From: Mucilaginibacter limnophilus
GTDB lineage: Bacteria > Bacteroidota > Bacteroidia > Sphingobacteriales > Sphingobacteriaceae
DNA: 64,000 nt
NCBI RefSeq assembly: GCF_004005815.1
Contig: NZ_SACK01000008.1
Coordinates: forward strand, 184,858 to 248,857
Direction: 5' to 3'
Position numbers and translations under genes: made by a program. A model generated the notes under the pieces. That model saw nothing but the letters and a program-made list of their open reading frames with translations. It ran no database searches and was not told the origin of the DNA. This document shows, in pieces, positions 34,662-44,183 of the stretch. The stretch's first letter is position 1. The number at the start of each line of letters is the position of its first letter.

Positions 34662-35233
34662 GAAAAATTAAAGAAGTTAGCCGGCAATGCAGAACGCCAT
34701 ACCAAGAAACTTCATCATTTGGTCGGCGATCTTTTAAATACCACCAAGATAGAAAAAGGCCAGCTTGCTCTCAACAAAATTATTTTTGCGCTTAGTGATA
34801 TTACAAATAGCTGTTGCAGTCATATACAGGTCGGTGGCAAATATCATATTAAGCACACCGGTGACCACTCGCTTAAGGTAACGGCAGATCAAAACAAGAT
34901 CGACCAGGTAATCGTGAACTTCGTGAACAATGCCGTGAAATATGCGCCTGAATCAACCGAGATTATTATTCATGTTGAACGTGCGGGAAAATTTACGCGC
35001 GTTTGCGTTATTGATAAGGGCCATGGCATTCCGGCGGATAGCTTGAATAAACTATTTGACCGCTACTACCGGGTTGACGGACAAAATAGGCAGATCTCCG
35101 GTTTGGGCTTAGGTTTATATATATATCGGCAGAGATCGTACGGCGGCACGGCGGCGAGATTGGCGTTGACAGTGAGTTAGGCTTAGGGTCTACCTTTTGG
35201 TTTACACTGCCGGACGTTGAAGCGTTCAGCTAA
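34662..35233 (+). pseudogene. Remnant of a PAS/HisKA histidine kinase (5' truncated, frameshifted)
   Basis: The frame enters mid-HisKA domain (EKLKKLAGNAERHTKKLHHL, then VGDLLNTTKIEKGQL) with no phospho-acceptor histidine and no PAS domain, and goes on into an ATPase domain ([38 protein letters not shown]). A two-base insertion in the TATATATA run near 35115-35125 breaks the frame; correcting it restores [20 protein letters not shown] and a stop at 35231-35233. It is homologous to the kinase at 37265-38420. Confidence 0.8.
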
Positions 35234-35432
35234 AGTTATAGGCGGGCGGCGTTACCTTTTACAAAGGCGACCAATTCTTTTGTGATTCACAAGGAATAAT
35301 AAATTTCTATACGTATAAGTACCTTAGTTCATAAGTAGTCAGTTGAAAGCGTCATATTTATACGGTACTGCGGTTAAATATTTCAGATATATTTGAGTAT
35401 CGTCATAAAGTAAATAAAGTTAAACCAAGGAC

Positions 35433-35831
35433 ATGGTAAATAGTCCATTTTTAATGATGAAAGTATTAGTTGTGGACGATCACCAAGTTGTGCGGGAAGG
35501 GCTTTGTCAGCTTTTATCGGCTCAACCAGACATGGAAGTTGTGGCAAATGCTGCTGACGGACGTGCTGCATTAGATCTTTTGAATGATGGACTGCAGCTA
35601 AATTTACTGTTAACGGATATGAATATGCCAGGTATGGATGGACTGGAACTGACCAGGCGATCAACCAAATTACGCAGAGGCCTTCGGGTCATCGTTCTCA
35701 CCCTTCATCCGCTGCTTGCCGTGAAGCCCCGTGTATTAGCCGCAGGTGCAAAAGATTGCGTATCAAAAGATGGCTCAATTGATGAACTTCTGACTGCGAT
35801 TCGTGCGGTTCATGCAGTCCCCAATCATTAA
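35433..35831 (+). CDS. Receiver-only response regulator
   Basis: A 132-codon frame; the likely start is the ATG at 35457 (MMKVLVVDDHQVV at 35454-35457). The receiver domain is complete: acidic pair VVDDH, phospho-acceptor LLLTDMNMPGMDGLEL, IVLTLHP and conserved lysine in DCVSKDGS. It resembles a NarL/FixJ receiver but lacks the LuxR HTH. It ends four bases inside the convergent kinase gene. It may be a truncated regulator or a phosphate sink/relay. Confidence 0.8.
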   Translation: MVNSPFLMMKVLVVDDHQVVREGLCQLLSAQPDMEVVANAADGRAALDLLNDGLQLNLLLTDMNMPGMDGLELTRRSTKLRRGLRVIVLTLHPLLAVKPRVLAAGAKDCVSKDGSIDELLTAIRAVHAVPNH

Positions 35832-36970
35832 TCAACCCTTTTGGGGATTGTAATAGTTATTGTCGTTCCCTGACCTTCTGCCGAAGTGATATTCAGCTTT
35901 CCGCTCAGGAATTCGGTTTTGGTACGTATCGTATGCAAGCCGATGCCGTTATTCTCCAGCCTTGCTTGATTAAACCCTTTGCCGTTATCTTTCACGGTAA
36001 TATTGACCAGTTTCTCGCCTGCCAAGATGTGAATGCTGGCTAAGGTTGCATCCGCATGTTTTACGATATTCATTAATAATTCTTGTATCATCCGGTAAAT
36101 GGCCACTTCCAAGAATTCGGGCAATCGTGGTTTCAAGCCCAGCAAGCGGTATTCAAATTTCACAGTGCCTGTGAGTTGCCGGCAAATGTCTACAACGGCT
36201 TCTTTAAGCCCATCTTCAGCCAGCATGGCTGGCATCAGGTCATGCGATATACCTCTGCATTCCACTATGCAGTCGGTAATCAGTTGTTCAGTGTACTTTA
36301 TTGCTTCTCTATTGTTATCGGTATTTACTTCGACTCGGTTTAAACTCAGTTTCACCCCGTAAAGCAATTGGCCTAAGCCATTGTGTAACCTTTCGGCCAC
36401 CCGGCGTCGCTCTTCCTCTTGTGTATTTAGTACCGTTTCAGCAATCTGCTGGCGTTGTTCCTGTTCACGCACCAGAACTTGTATCCGCTCCAGTTCCTTT
36501 CGTTCCGAGATATCCTCTAAAATGGTATATCCTAACCTGTTCCCATTATCCTCGATAATGATCGTCGTTACATGAAGCCAGATGGCAGAACCGTCCTTCT
36601 TGATCAGGCAGCTATCGAAATTAAATGAGGTAAGCTCGGTCGTCCAAAGCTCTTTTTGCAATGCCTTCCATTGCCTGGCATGATCAGGATGTGCAAAGTC
36701 GGTGATACGTTTGCCGATCAGTTCTTCCTGATTGTAACCAATAATCCTGGTTAGTGACTTATTAACTTTTATTATTTTTAATTGGTCGTCGATGATCTTT
36801 TTACCAACTGAAGACTCTTCGAATATAGTTCTGAAGCGGTGCTGGCTTTTTTCGTATTCTAAGTGAAACTGATCTTTTTCCGCCTGGTAAATAGCGGTTT
36901 GTTCTATTTGAAGTTTTAAACGTTCAAGCTCTTCCTTTAAAACTTTATTTTCCTCTGTGAGGTTTGTCAT
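35828..36970 (-). CDS. PAS-domain sensor histidine kinase (HisKA_3 type)
   Basis: Start at 36970 (MTNLTEENKVLKEEL) or 36994. About 380 residues: N-terminal coiled coil, a PAS domain (FRTIFEESSVGKKIID through GYTILEDISE), a HisKA_3 dimerisation region with RRRVAERLHNGLGQLLYGVK (acceptor His) and an HATPase_c end (IVKHADATLASIHIL, VKDNGKGFNQARLENNGIGL). Cytosolic, no membrane helix. Kinases of this type normally phosphorylate NarL-type regulators such as the neighbouring receiver protein, with which it is convergent. Confidence 0.88.
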   Translation of the reverse strand: MTNLTEENKVLKEELERLKLQIEQTAIYQAEKDQFHLEYEKSQHRFRTIFEESSVGKKIIDDQLKIIKVNKSLTRIIGYNQEELIGKRITDFAHPDHARQWKALQKELWTTELTSFNFDSCLIKKDGSAIWLHVTTIIIEDNGNRLGYTILEDISERKELERIQVLVREQEQRQQIAETVLNTQEEERRRVAERLHNGLGQLLYGVKLSLNRVEVNTDNNREAIKYTEQLITDCIVECRGISHDLMPAMLAEDGLKEAVVDICRQLTGTVKFEYRLLGLKPRLPEFLEVAIYRMIQELLMNIVKHADATLASIHILAGEKLVNITVKDNGKGFNQARLENNGIGLHTIRTKTEFLSGKLNITSAEGQGTTITITIPKRVD

Positions 36971-37264
36971 GGGTAACGAATCGTAACGGTACAAGATACG
37001 GTTTTTTCTTATCGGCGCCTTTTAACTTAACAGGACAGGGAAAATGCCGGGCGGAGCTATCAGGGCATGAATTAAGAAGTGCCAAAATAAAGAAAATTGG
37101 AAACATTTCGTTATAGGATAATTACCTTCCCTTATAATTTAAATTTCAAATAAACTATTTCAGCTATTCTGCATTTTAATTTATCCGCAAACATTAAACA
37201 TTATCGAGTTAAGTCAACACTGAACATGTGCCATGTGTTGGTCTTATGCTGATGAACAGAACAC

Positions 37265-38420
37265 ATGGAAGATAAGCAAGACCTGCAAAGACAAAACGAG
37301 GAGTTGACTGCCGAAAATGAGCGATTATTAGAGCAGGCCCGTCAGCTTGCTGAAGTAACCCGCGCTTACCAGGAAAGTCAGAGCCGTTTTCGGGCGGTTT
37401 TTGAAGCTTCAAGCTTAGGCAATAAAATCATCGGAGCTGACCTTAAGATATTGCAGGTAAATGCTGCGCTAATTAAATTACTGGGCTATTCCAATAAAGA
37501 GGAGATCATCGGCACTGAAATTTTAAATTACTCACCCTCTGAACGGCACAAGGAATGGCGTTATTTACAGCAACAGTTATGGCAGCATCTTGCGCCATCG
37601 TTCAGTCTGGAAACCGTTTTGATCAGAAAGGACGGCTCGCTGATCTGGTGTCAGGTGACTTCCATACTTTTTCAGGATAACGGCGAAACGCTGGGATACA
37701 CCATCATTGAAGATATCACCGAGCAGCACAAGTTACGTCAGCAGAAAGAAGAGTTCATCAGCGTTGCGAGTCATGAATTAAAAACGCCTTTCACCTCGCT
37801 TAAAGCTGCCTTGCAAATCATTAACCGGTTATTAGAGAAGGATGATATCGCTATTGAGCAGTTGCGCAAACTGGCAAAAGGTGCTGAAAAAAAGCGCGGT
37901 AAAATTAACCTACCTTATTGCCGATCTGTTAAACACCACCAAAATAGAACAAGGGCAGCTGTCACTCAACCGCACTACATTTCCGGTCAGTGAATTACTG
38001 AACAGCTGTTGCAGCCACATAGAAGCCGAGGGAACCTATCGGTTGAAGTTGGAAGGCGATCTCTCTGCCTTTCTTTATGCCGATCAGCAGAAGATAGAAC
38101 AGGTACTGGTTAACCTTGTGAACAATGCTGTCAAATATGCGCCAAAAAGTTTGTTTATCACTTTTCGGGTGGAGCAATTGCCTTCGGCTGTAAAAATTAC
38201 CGTGAGTGATGAGGGGCCGGGCATCGCGTTGGAGCATCTTAGTCATTTGTTCGACCGCTATTTTCGTGCAGACCAGCAAAAGAGCCAAACTTCCGGTTTG
38301 GGGCTTGGCCTGTATATATCTTCGGAGATCATCCGTCGACATGGCGGCCGGATGGGTGTGGATACCTCGCCGGGAGAAGGCGCATCATTTTGGTTTACCT
38401 TGCCAAACCCAGATAGATAA
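37265..38420 (+). pseudogene. PAS/HisKA histidine kinase with a one-base frameshift
   Basis: The first frame encodes coiled coil, PAS (FRAVFEASSLGNKIIGADLK), PAC (GYTIIEDITEQHK) and the H-box SVASHELKTPFTSLKAAL, then runs out of frame near 37900. The next frame over continues LTYLIADLLNTTKIEQGQLS and the ATPase domain ([40 protein letters not shown]) to 38420. Alignment with the remnant at 34662-35233 shows that one extra G in the CGCGG at about 37897-37901 explains the break. It may be a mutation or a sequencing error; every catalytic motif is otherwise intact. Confidence 0.82.
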
Positions 38421-38751
38421 AAGACGATATACTGGCTTAACGCGAAAAGTTTTACCGGCTACCTTACTTTGACCATGCTATGAGTGCAATGTCGCAAACG
38501 TTTTCGTGCTATTCTGATATCGCATTCTTTAAAAAAGCAGATTTGCAACCTCCCCCGCATCTCGTTTACCACTGCCATTAAGGCAGCGGGTGGCTTTACT
38601 AACATTACTTCACCTTTGGATTTCAGGCGCTCTTTCAAATTAAAGCGTGAGATTATGTTGGCAGGGACTTGGTCATTTATTCAAATTGGACGAACATCAG
38701 AAAATTGCTATCTTTACCTAAAATTTACGGCCTCTAAAAGGCATAAAAACT

Positions 38752-38772
38752 GGTGAGTCATCCGGTGAGTCA
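38752..38772. repeat. Direct repeat GGTGAGTCA x2 at the element end
   Basis: GGTGAGTCA occurs at about 38755 and again 12 bases on, separated by TCC. Short tandem words within 60 bp of an attachment site are typical of recombinase or excisionase arm sites; that role is inferred. Confidence 0.35.
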
Positions 38773-38820
38773 ATTTTGACCGCCTTCATAAGGTATTGAA
38801 AAACAATGATATAGGAGCTT

Positions 38821-38844
38821 GGGTTCTGAACCCTCTCTCTCCGC
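38821..38844 (+). other. Candidate attR: 3' end of a tRNA-Ser-like sequence
   Basis: GGGTTC, then an altered T-loop, then CCCTCTCTCTCCGC matches the TPsiC-arm/acceptor end typical of Bacteroidota tRNA-Ser genes, but no 5' half (GGAGAGA, D-arm, anticodon) lies upstream. An intrinsic terminator follows, as after a real tRNA. This is what is left at the right end after integration into a tRNA 3' end. Confidence 0.5.
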
Positions 38845-38855
38845 AACTAAAACAT

Positions 38856-38886
38856 AAAAGCGGATCAGTTAAACTAATCCGCTTTT
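38856..38886. terminator. Intrinsic terminator, bidirectional
   Basis: AAAAGCGGAT pairs with ATCCGCTTTT, with an inner AGTT/AACT helix and one mismatch. It serves the presumed tRNA on the left and osmC on the right (minus strand). Confidence 0.85.
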
Positions 38887-38916
38887 GGTTTTAAAGTATA
38901 GAATGGCTACCTGTAC

Positions 38917-39318
38917 CTACCATCCAAAATCAACTGTTTTGATTACATTTTCATTCAGGCTGAGGTGAACCGGACAGGTAAGCGCGGCATGTTCCAGTAT
39001 CTTTTGCTCTTTTTCAGTATATTCTTTAGGGAAAGTAAACTTTACCACCACCTCGGCTACACGGCGCGGATTGGCAGCCATTATTTTGGTGATATCGCAT
39101 TGGGTGTTATTAATATCAATGCCATGTGTGCGTGCGGCTATGCCCATAATGGTCATCATGCAGCTGCCTAATGATGCCGCGAGCAAATCGGTTGGTGAAA
39201 AGGCCTCGCCCCGGCCCTGGTTGTCAACAGGTGCATCGGTAATAATTTTTGTACCCGATTGTAAGTGTGTAGCCTCGGTACGCAGGTCGCCTAAGTAAGT
39301 TGTTGAGATAGTTGCCAT
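38917..39318 (-). CDS. OsmC-family peroxiredoxin-like protein
   Basis: A 133-residue protein of the OsmC/Ohr fold. The two redox cysteines are seen in AASLGSCMMTIMGI and ALTCPVHLSL, and the loop FSPTDLLAASLG is typical. It detoxifies organic peroxides using thiols. First core gene to the right of the element. Confidence 0.92.
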   Translation of the reverse strand: MATISTTYLGDLRTEATHLQSGTKIITDAPVDNQGRGEAFSPTDLLAASLGSCMMTIMGIAARTHGIDINNTQCDITKIMAANPRRVAEVVVKFTFPKEYTEKEQKILEHAALTCPVHLSLNENVIKTVDFGW

Positions 39319-39396
39319 GGGGAATGTATTTAAAGGCGAAGTTAATATTTATGAGATTATCTTATCTATAATTTGCATGTTGCCATATACCCCTTG

Positions 39397-39423
39397 TAGC
39401 GATGGGTTTAAAACCCATCGCTA
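39397..39423. repeat. Perfect palindrome upstream of lipA
   Basis: TAGCGATGGGTTT and AAACCCATCGCTA, one base apart, form a perfect hairpin. It resembles the short palindromes dispersed through genomes of this order. A second small palindrome, CGCCCTTTAGGGCG (39467-39480), lies closer to lipA. Confidence 0.6.
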
Positions 39424-39509
39424 TTTTGAATAGTCACATTTATCAATCAACTGTAATATAATTATCCGCCCTTTAGGGCGTTACTTGGTTTTTACTTACT
39501 TTTGTTTTT

Positions 39510-40388
39510 ATGATAGAACTGCCCGTAGTACCGGCCACGCAAGTGCAACGCAAACCTGATTGGTTAAGGGTAAGGCTCCCGGTTGGAAAAGAGTATGCGC
39601 ATGTGCGCAGTTTAGTTGATACACATAAGCTGCACACCATTTGCGAAAGCGGCAATTGCCCAAATATGGGCGAATGCTGGGGTGCCGGTACGGCTACTTT
39701 TATGATATTGGGCAATATCTGTACCCGCTCATGCTCGTTTTGCGCGGTTGCAACCGGCAGGCCGCTGGCCGTTGATATGGACGAGCCAAACCGCGTTGCA
39801 ACTTCGGTTAAGCTAATGCAGGTTAAACACTGCGTAATAACCTCTGTCGACCGTGACGATTTGAAAGACGGTGGGTCTATCATTTGGGCTGAAACTATAA
39901 ACGCTATCCGTCGCGAAAGCCCTGACACTACTTTAGAAACCTTATTGCCTGATTTTAAAGGCAACTGGGATAACCTGGCACGTGTGCTGGCTGTTCGCCC
40001 CGAGGTTGTTTCACATAACCTTGAAACCGTACGCCGCCTAACCCGCGAAGTACGTATTCAGGCTAAATATGATCGCAGTCTTGATTGCCTAAGGCACATT
40101 TCAGCGGCAGGCCTTCGTACCAAATCAGGTATTATGCTTGGCCTTGGCGAAACTGAGGCTGATGTACTGGAAGCGATGGCTGATCTGTACGATGCCGGTG
40201 TGCACATCCTTACTTTAGGGCAATATTTGCAGCCGACACGTAACCACCACCCGGTTATCGATTGGATACATCCTGATCAATTTAACTTCTACAAACAAAA
40301 AGGCCTTGAAATGGGTTTCAGGTACGTAGAAAGCGGACCACTTGTCCGTTCGTCATATCATGCTGAAAAACATTTGTTTGATTTGTAA
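39510..40388 (+). CDS. lipA: Lipoyl synthase
   Basis: A 292-residue radical-SAM enzyme. The N-terminal auxiliary-cluster motif [12 protein letters not shown] and the radical-[11 protein letters not shown] are both intact; [22 protein letters not shown] and [14 protein letters not shown] are LipA signatures. It inserts sulfur into protein-bound octanoyl groups. Length is normal. Confidence 0.97.
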   Translation: MIELPVVPATQVQRKPDWLRVRLPVGKEYAHVRSLVDTHKLHTICESGNCPNMGECWGAGTATFMILGNICTRSCSFCAVATGRPLAVDMDEPNRVATSVKLMQVKHCVITSVDRDDLKDGGSIIWAETINAIRRESPDTTLETLLPDFKGNWDNLARVLAVRPEVVSHNLETVRRLTREVRIQAKYDRSLDCLRHISAAGLRTKSGIMLGLGETEADVLEAMADLYDAGVHILTLGQYLQPTRNHHPVIDWIHPDQFNFYKQKGLEMGFRYVESGPLVRSSYHAEKHLFDL

Positions 40389-40413
40389 TTATTCTTCAAT
40401 ATCTTAACCGGCG

Positions 40414-40965
40414 TTGAGCAGAAACCATAAAATATCATTGCCGGAAGAAGAATTAGTACGCGCGTTACACCATCGTGAACGAACCGGTGCCGAGGCGTTG
40501 TACAATATGTATTCATCATCGTTGTACGGTGTTATCTTTCGTATTATAGGAGAAGAAACAGCCGCTGAAGACGTTTTACAGGAAACTTTTGTAAAAATAT
40601 GGCATTCATTTTCAGGTTACAGCGCCGAAAAAGGCCGCTTATTTACCTGGATGGTAAACATCGCGCGAAACCTGGCCATTGATAAGGTTCGTTCAAAGGA
40701 TTTTAAAAATCAAACCAAAAACCAAGAGCTTGAAAATAACGTAACTTTTATCGACGAGCAAAAGAATACGGTTTACAAACCCGAACTATTAGGCTTAAAA
40801 GATTTGGTTGACACTTTAAAGCCCGAGCAAAAGCTAATCCTTAACCTCATCTACTTTAAAGGCTACACCCATGTGGAAGCAGCTGAAGAACTTGGCCTGC
40901 CATTGGGTACCGTTAAAACCAGATTAAGGATGGCGATACAGGAGTTACGGAAACATTTTAATTGA
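40414..40965 (+). CDS. ECF sigma factor
   Basis: A 183-codon frame with TTG as the first start; no ATG fits upstream. Region 2 is LYGVIFRIIGEETAAEDVLQ and WMVNIARNLAIDKVRS; region 4 is LKPEQKLILNLIYFKGYTHV and LGLPLGTVKTRLRMAIQEL. The last bases overlap the anti-sigma gene (TTGA), the usual sigma/anti-sigma coupling. It starts 25 bases after lipA. Confidence 0.92.
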   Translation: MSRNHKISLPEEELVRALHHRERTGAEALYNMYSSSLYGVIFRIIGEETAAEDVLQETFVKIWHSFSGYSAEKGRLFTWMVNIARNLAIDKVRSKDFKNQTKNQELENNVTFIDEQKNTVYKPELLGLKDLVDTLKPEQKLILNLIYFKGYTHVEAAEELGLPLGTVKTRLRMAIQELRKHFN

Positions 40966-41777
40966 AATTGGAAGATATAAAGGCATATATTGAATCGGGG
41001 ATACTGGAGCTTTACGTACTGGGCGACTTAAGTCCGGAAGAAAGGCTGCAGGTGGAGGGGATGGCTTTAAAACACCTGGAAGTGAAAGCTGAACTGGGTG
41101 CTATTGAAGCCTCGCTTGAGGTATATGCCCGTGCACATGCCGTTGATCCGTCTGAAAAAATGCAGGACAGGGTATTGAACAGTTTGCTTATAAACTTCGG
41201 TAACGACGAAAGTTTTCCAGGCAGAACTGTTAACAGGGTTATTGAAATGCCTGCACGAACCCCAAGCAACTTTTATAAATACGCTTTTGCCGCATGCCTT
41301 GTACTATTGCTGGTTAGTATAGCGGCTTTGATAAATGTTTACAACAAATGGAAGCAGTCAGACAGCCAGGTAGTAGCCTTGCAACTGGAGAAACAGCAAT
41401 TCAGCAAGCGTGTTAACCTGATGGATGAGCAGCTTGATGTTTTTCGTGACAGTACTTTCAGGTTTGTAAAGCTTAAGGGCACACCTAAAACGCCTGCATC
41501 AGCAATGACAGTTGCCTGGAGCCCGGTGAAAAAGAAGGTAATGATTGACATGGCCGGTATGAAACTTCCTGCTAACGACGAAAGCCACCAATACCAGCTT
41601 TGGGCCATTGTTAAAGGCAAACCTGTCGACCTGGGTGTTTTTGACGCTAAGGCTGATACTGCCATGAAGGAAATGAAACCAGTAGAACAACCGCAAGCCT
41701 TTGCCGTAACACTTGAACCACGTGGCGGCAGCGCTAACCCTACTATGGACGAAATGGTAGTAATCAGCAATATTTAA
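40962..41777 (+). CDS. Anti-sigma factor, RskA-like
   Basis: 271 codons with a TTG start overlapping the sigma stop. An N-terminal helical ASD-like region (YIESGILELYVLGDLSPEERLQVE), one transmembrane segment (YAFAACLVLLLVSIAALINV), a coiled linker, and a C-terminal periplasmic RskA-type domain with MTVAWSPVKKKVMIDMAGM and YQLWAIVKGKPVDLGVFD. It should hold the preceding sigma at the membrane. Confidence 0.92.
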   Translation: MKLEDIKAYIESGILELYVLGDLSPEERLQVEGMALKHLEVKAELGAIEASLEVYARAHAVDPSEKMQDRVLNSLLINFGNDESFPGRTVNRVIEMPARTPSNFYKYAFAACLVLLLVSIAALINVYNKWKQSDSQVVALQLEKQQFSKRVNLMDEQLDVFRDSTFRFVKLKGTPKTPASAMTVAWSPVKKKVMIDMAGMKLPANDESHQYQLWAIVKGKPVDLGVFDAKADTAMKEMKPVEQPQAFAVTLEPRGGSANPTMDEMVVISNI

Positions 41778-42274
41778 ATAGCCAGTTTATTCTGAAACAA
41801 GTATTCTGCTTTGCGGGCAGCTTTATAGCTAATGTAAAGGGGGATAATACCTATTGCTCCGAATGAACAGTCGATAAGCTGCCAGAAAAAAGGTATGCCG
41901 CGAATATTTCCCGCTATAAAGGCTAACGGAAATATGGCCAGACAAGCGATCATGCCAAATTGCAGCACCCATATATTTTTTACCGGTTCGCGGTACGGAC
42001 CAATAAAAAGTACAGCCAGCATAACATGCGCAAAAGCAAGCCAGTCGGTACCGTAACTTAAAAAAGGGTAATGCATATTGACGTACCATATAGCATCATA
42101 CACCGTTTTCAGCCAGCTTTGCATAGCCAATGGTAAGCCGCCGGTATGAGTGGTCAGCCATTTCAACTCACTTTCCAAAGGTAAAGCTGTGATGCCGCTT
42201 ATGGCTAATCCGGCAATAATGATGAGGATGCCGATGCGGGCACGCTTGATCAATTGATAATAAGTAATTTGCAT
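41774..42274 (-). CDS. Multi-pass membrane protein
   Basis: 166 residues with four hydrophobic helices (IGILIIIAGLAISGITALPL, LAFAHVMLAVLFIGPYREPV, WVLQFGMIACLAIFPLAFIA, SFGAIGIIPLYISYK). I do not recognise a family. It is last in the minus-strand cluster and overlaps the anti-sigma end by four bases. The adjacent genes suggest a conserved membrane cluster of unknown role. Confidence 0.7.
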   Translation of the reverse strand: MQITYYQLIKRARIGILIIIAGLAISGITALPLESELKWLTTHTGGLPLAMQSWLKTVYDAIWYVNMHYPFLSYGTDWLAFAHVMLAVLFIGPYREPVKNIWVLQFGMIACLAIFPLAFIAGNIRGIPFFWQLIDCSFGAIGIIPLYISYKAARKAEYLFQNKLAI

Positions 42275-42283
42275 GATTACAGT

Positions 42284-43278
42284 TTATTTGGCTTCGGCAC
42301 GTTGCTTAATAATTTGTAGAATGTTGTTCTGAATATCTTTCATTATCCAATCAGCCCACAGCGAAGCATAAAAATTAAAGGTTGTGGTAAGTTTAAAATG
42401 GCTGTACAAATGCAAACGGTAAGTATTACTATTTAACTTTTCCAGTTCGTAAGTCCCATCAATAACGTCAAAGTAATTACCACCAATTACCACATGTTCA
42501 TCCATTGCTGTTGAAGGAATTTCGTGTGGATTAGCTTTTATAGTAAAACGCATTTTCCTTTCTTCCTGATAATAAGTTACCTGTTCATGAAAGACCAAAC
42601 CTTTATCAAATATCGCTTTGCGGTAACCGCCAACTCCGTTATAATTTAATTCGGCACTAATGGGGCGAGGAAAGCCAAGGCTATTAGTGAGCCAACCTTT
42701 ATCTTCATTGTTTTTAATAGCCCTAACCCGCGTTACGTTTTGCCATATATTTGCCTTATCAGCTTTAATATCAATATAAGTGTATGCTTTATAGATAGAC
42801 GGATGCTCACCTATGTATCTTTCAACAGGTGATATTAATAATGGAAACAGCATTAATATTGAAACATATGTACGTTCATTACTATCTTTTTTCAATTTAA
42901 AATACCCTGCTGTTAATCCGCCAAGACTTGCCGTTATTAAAAAAACAGGCAATATCATTAACCAACATGCCCAACCTTCAATAGACAATAAAAGGGTTAA
43001 CAAAAAAAAGCCAATACCGGTATCCAGGGTGTAATAATACGATAGCCCAATTTCTTTACCCGGTCAATACCAGACAAGTAGATAACCAATGCCCCCATTC
43101 CGAACGGCACAAGAAACAAGAAGCTAACAGACATGATGACAAAGACATAAGACCATGCATTAATGCCGAACAACAAATAGAATGCTAATAAAACCAATAA
43201 GGCTATTCCACTGATTGTAATTACTCTGTTTAATTTCATACGTGATAAGGTTAGGTAATTACTTAATACTTTTCTCAA
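42284..43278 (-). pseudogene. SRPBCC-like membrane protein split by a poly-A frameshift
   Basis: Two frames abut. The first (43278-42997, 93 codons) has three membrane helices and ends at a run of eight A (plus strand, about 43002-43009). The second (43003-42284, opening with TTG) begins in the same helix (LTLLLSIEGWACWLMILPVF) and continues into a soluble domain (IDIKADKANIWQNVTRV, HEQVTYYQEERKMRFTIKAN) that looks like an SRPBCC/polyketide-cyclase-like fold. One extra A in the run joins them into a normal 330-residue protein. It may be a sequencing slip, a phase-variable run or a real mutation. Confidence 0.7.
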
Positions 43279-44176
43279 TCGCTTCTTTTACATATGGCAC
43301 TTTAAATTGATAGCCTGCTTCTTGCAACCGTGCCGGCAAAACCCAGCGGCTTTTTAGTATAAGTTCAGTTTCGGTTTGCAACAGGCGGGTACCTATTTCA
43401 AGCATCCATTTGGTGGCTGGCAAACCGAAGGGCACACCTACTGCTTTACGTACTACGCGCATTAATTCATGATTTTGTATTGGGTATGGAGAGGCTATAT
43501 TAAAAGCCCCATCTAACTCCGGATGATCTAAAAGGAAATCGACAGTGCTTGTCAGGTCGTCTTCATGCACCCAACTGAAATACTGCTTGCCATCACCCTG
43601 AATACCACCCAAACCATATTTTGCCAAGTTTAGGTAATAGCTTGCCACGCCGCCGTAACTGCCAAGTACAACACTGATCCGCAAAATCACCTTGCGAATG
43701 CCCGGTACTACAACATCATTAAAGGCTTTTTCCCATTGTTTGCACACTTCAATAGAAAAGCCTTCGCCTATCTCTCCGGTGTACTCGTCCTGCGGACGGT
43801 CTTCAGCATGGCGGTATATGGTGGCTGATGCGGCGTTCAGCCAAACCTTAGGCTTGTTCTTAGTTTGCTTAAGCGCTTCGCCCAGTATCCATGTGGCTTT
43901 TAATCTTGATGAAAATATTTCGGCCTTGTTTTCTTCGGTATAACGGCAGTTAACGCTTTTGCCGGTAAGGTTGATAAGTACGTCACTGCTTTCCAGGTGC
44001 TGCGCCCACTCGCCAATAGTACTGCCGTTCCAATGTACCATTTTAATGTTACCTTCTGTGGGTTTAGGGTTACGTGTAAAAATGATCAACTCGTTGGCTT
44101 GGGCACTAAAATGCTTCGCCAGCACACTACCTAAATAACCGCTTCCTCCAGCAAGTATTATTTTATTGTATTTCAT
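43259..44176 (-). CDS. TIGR01777-family NAD-dependent epimerase (SDR39U1-like)
   Basis: A 305-residue extended SDR: KIILAGGSGYLGSVLAKHF for NAD binding, DVLINLTGKSVNCRYTEENK and NAASATIYRHAED, then a C-terminal DUF1731 end (GLPATKWMLEIG, RWVLPARLQEAGYQF). The substrate is unknown. It overlaps the downstream gene by 20 bases. Confidence 0.92.
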   Translation of the reverse strand: MKYNKIILAGGSGYLGSVLAKHFSAQANELIIFTRNPKPTEGNIKMVHWNGSTIGEWAQHLESSDVLINLTGKSVNCRYTEENKAEIFSSRLKATWILGEALKQTKNKPKVWLNAASATIYRHAEDRPQDEYTGEIGEGFSIEVCKQWEKAFNDVVVPGIRKVILRISVVLGSYGGVASYYLNLAKYGLGGIQGDGKQYFSWVHEDDLTSTVDFLLDHPELDGAFNIASPYPIQNHELMRVVRKAVGVPFGLPATKWMLEIGTRLLQTETELILKSRWVLPARLQEAGYQFKVPYVKEAIEKSIK

Positions 44177-44183
44177 GATATGC

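Larger units (their letters stand above)
1..38855. mobile_element. Putative integrated mobilizable element (right part; left end outside window)
   Basis: This stretch carries defence, toxin-antitoxin, mobilization (relaxase, coupling protein) and ParA genes, plus several broken genes, and ends at a tRNA-Ser 3'-end-like sequence followed by a terminator. From there on the genes are ordinary core genes (osmC, lipA). I infer an integrated element whose integrase and attL lie to the left of the window. No type IV secretion genes are seen, so within this window it is mobilizable rather than self-transmissible; a larger ICE is possible. The inner parts could also be successive insertions instead of one unit. 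Confidence 0.5.

Noticed and set aside
34342..34671. 109-codon plus-strand frame
   Set aside because: No recognisable domain; lies between parA and the kinase remnant and is in a different frame from the remnant.
38484..38756. 90-codon frame near the element end, considered as an integrase fragment
   Set aside because: No tyrosine or serine recombinase motif is visible.
38821..38844. A complete tRNA gene
   Set aside because: Only the 3' end is present; T-loop bases are not canonical and no D-arm or anticodon arm lies upstream.
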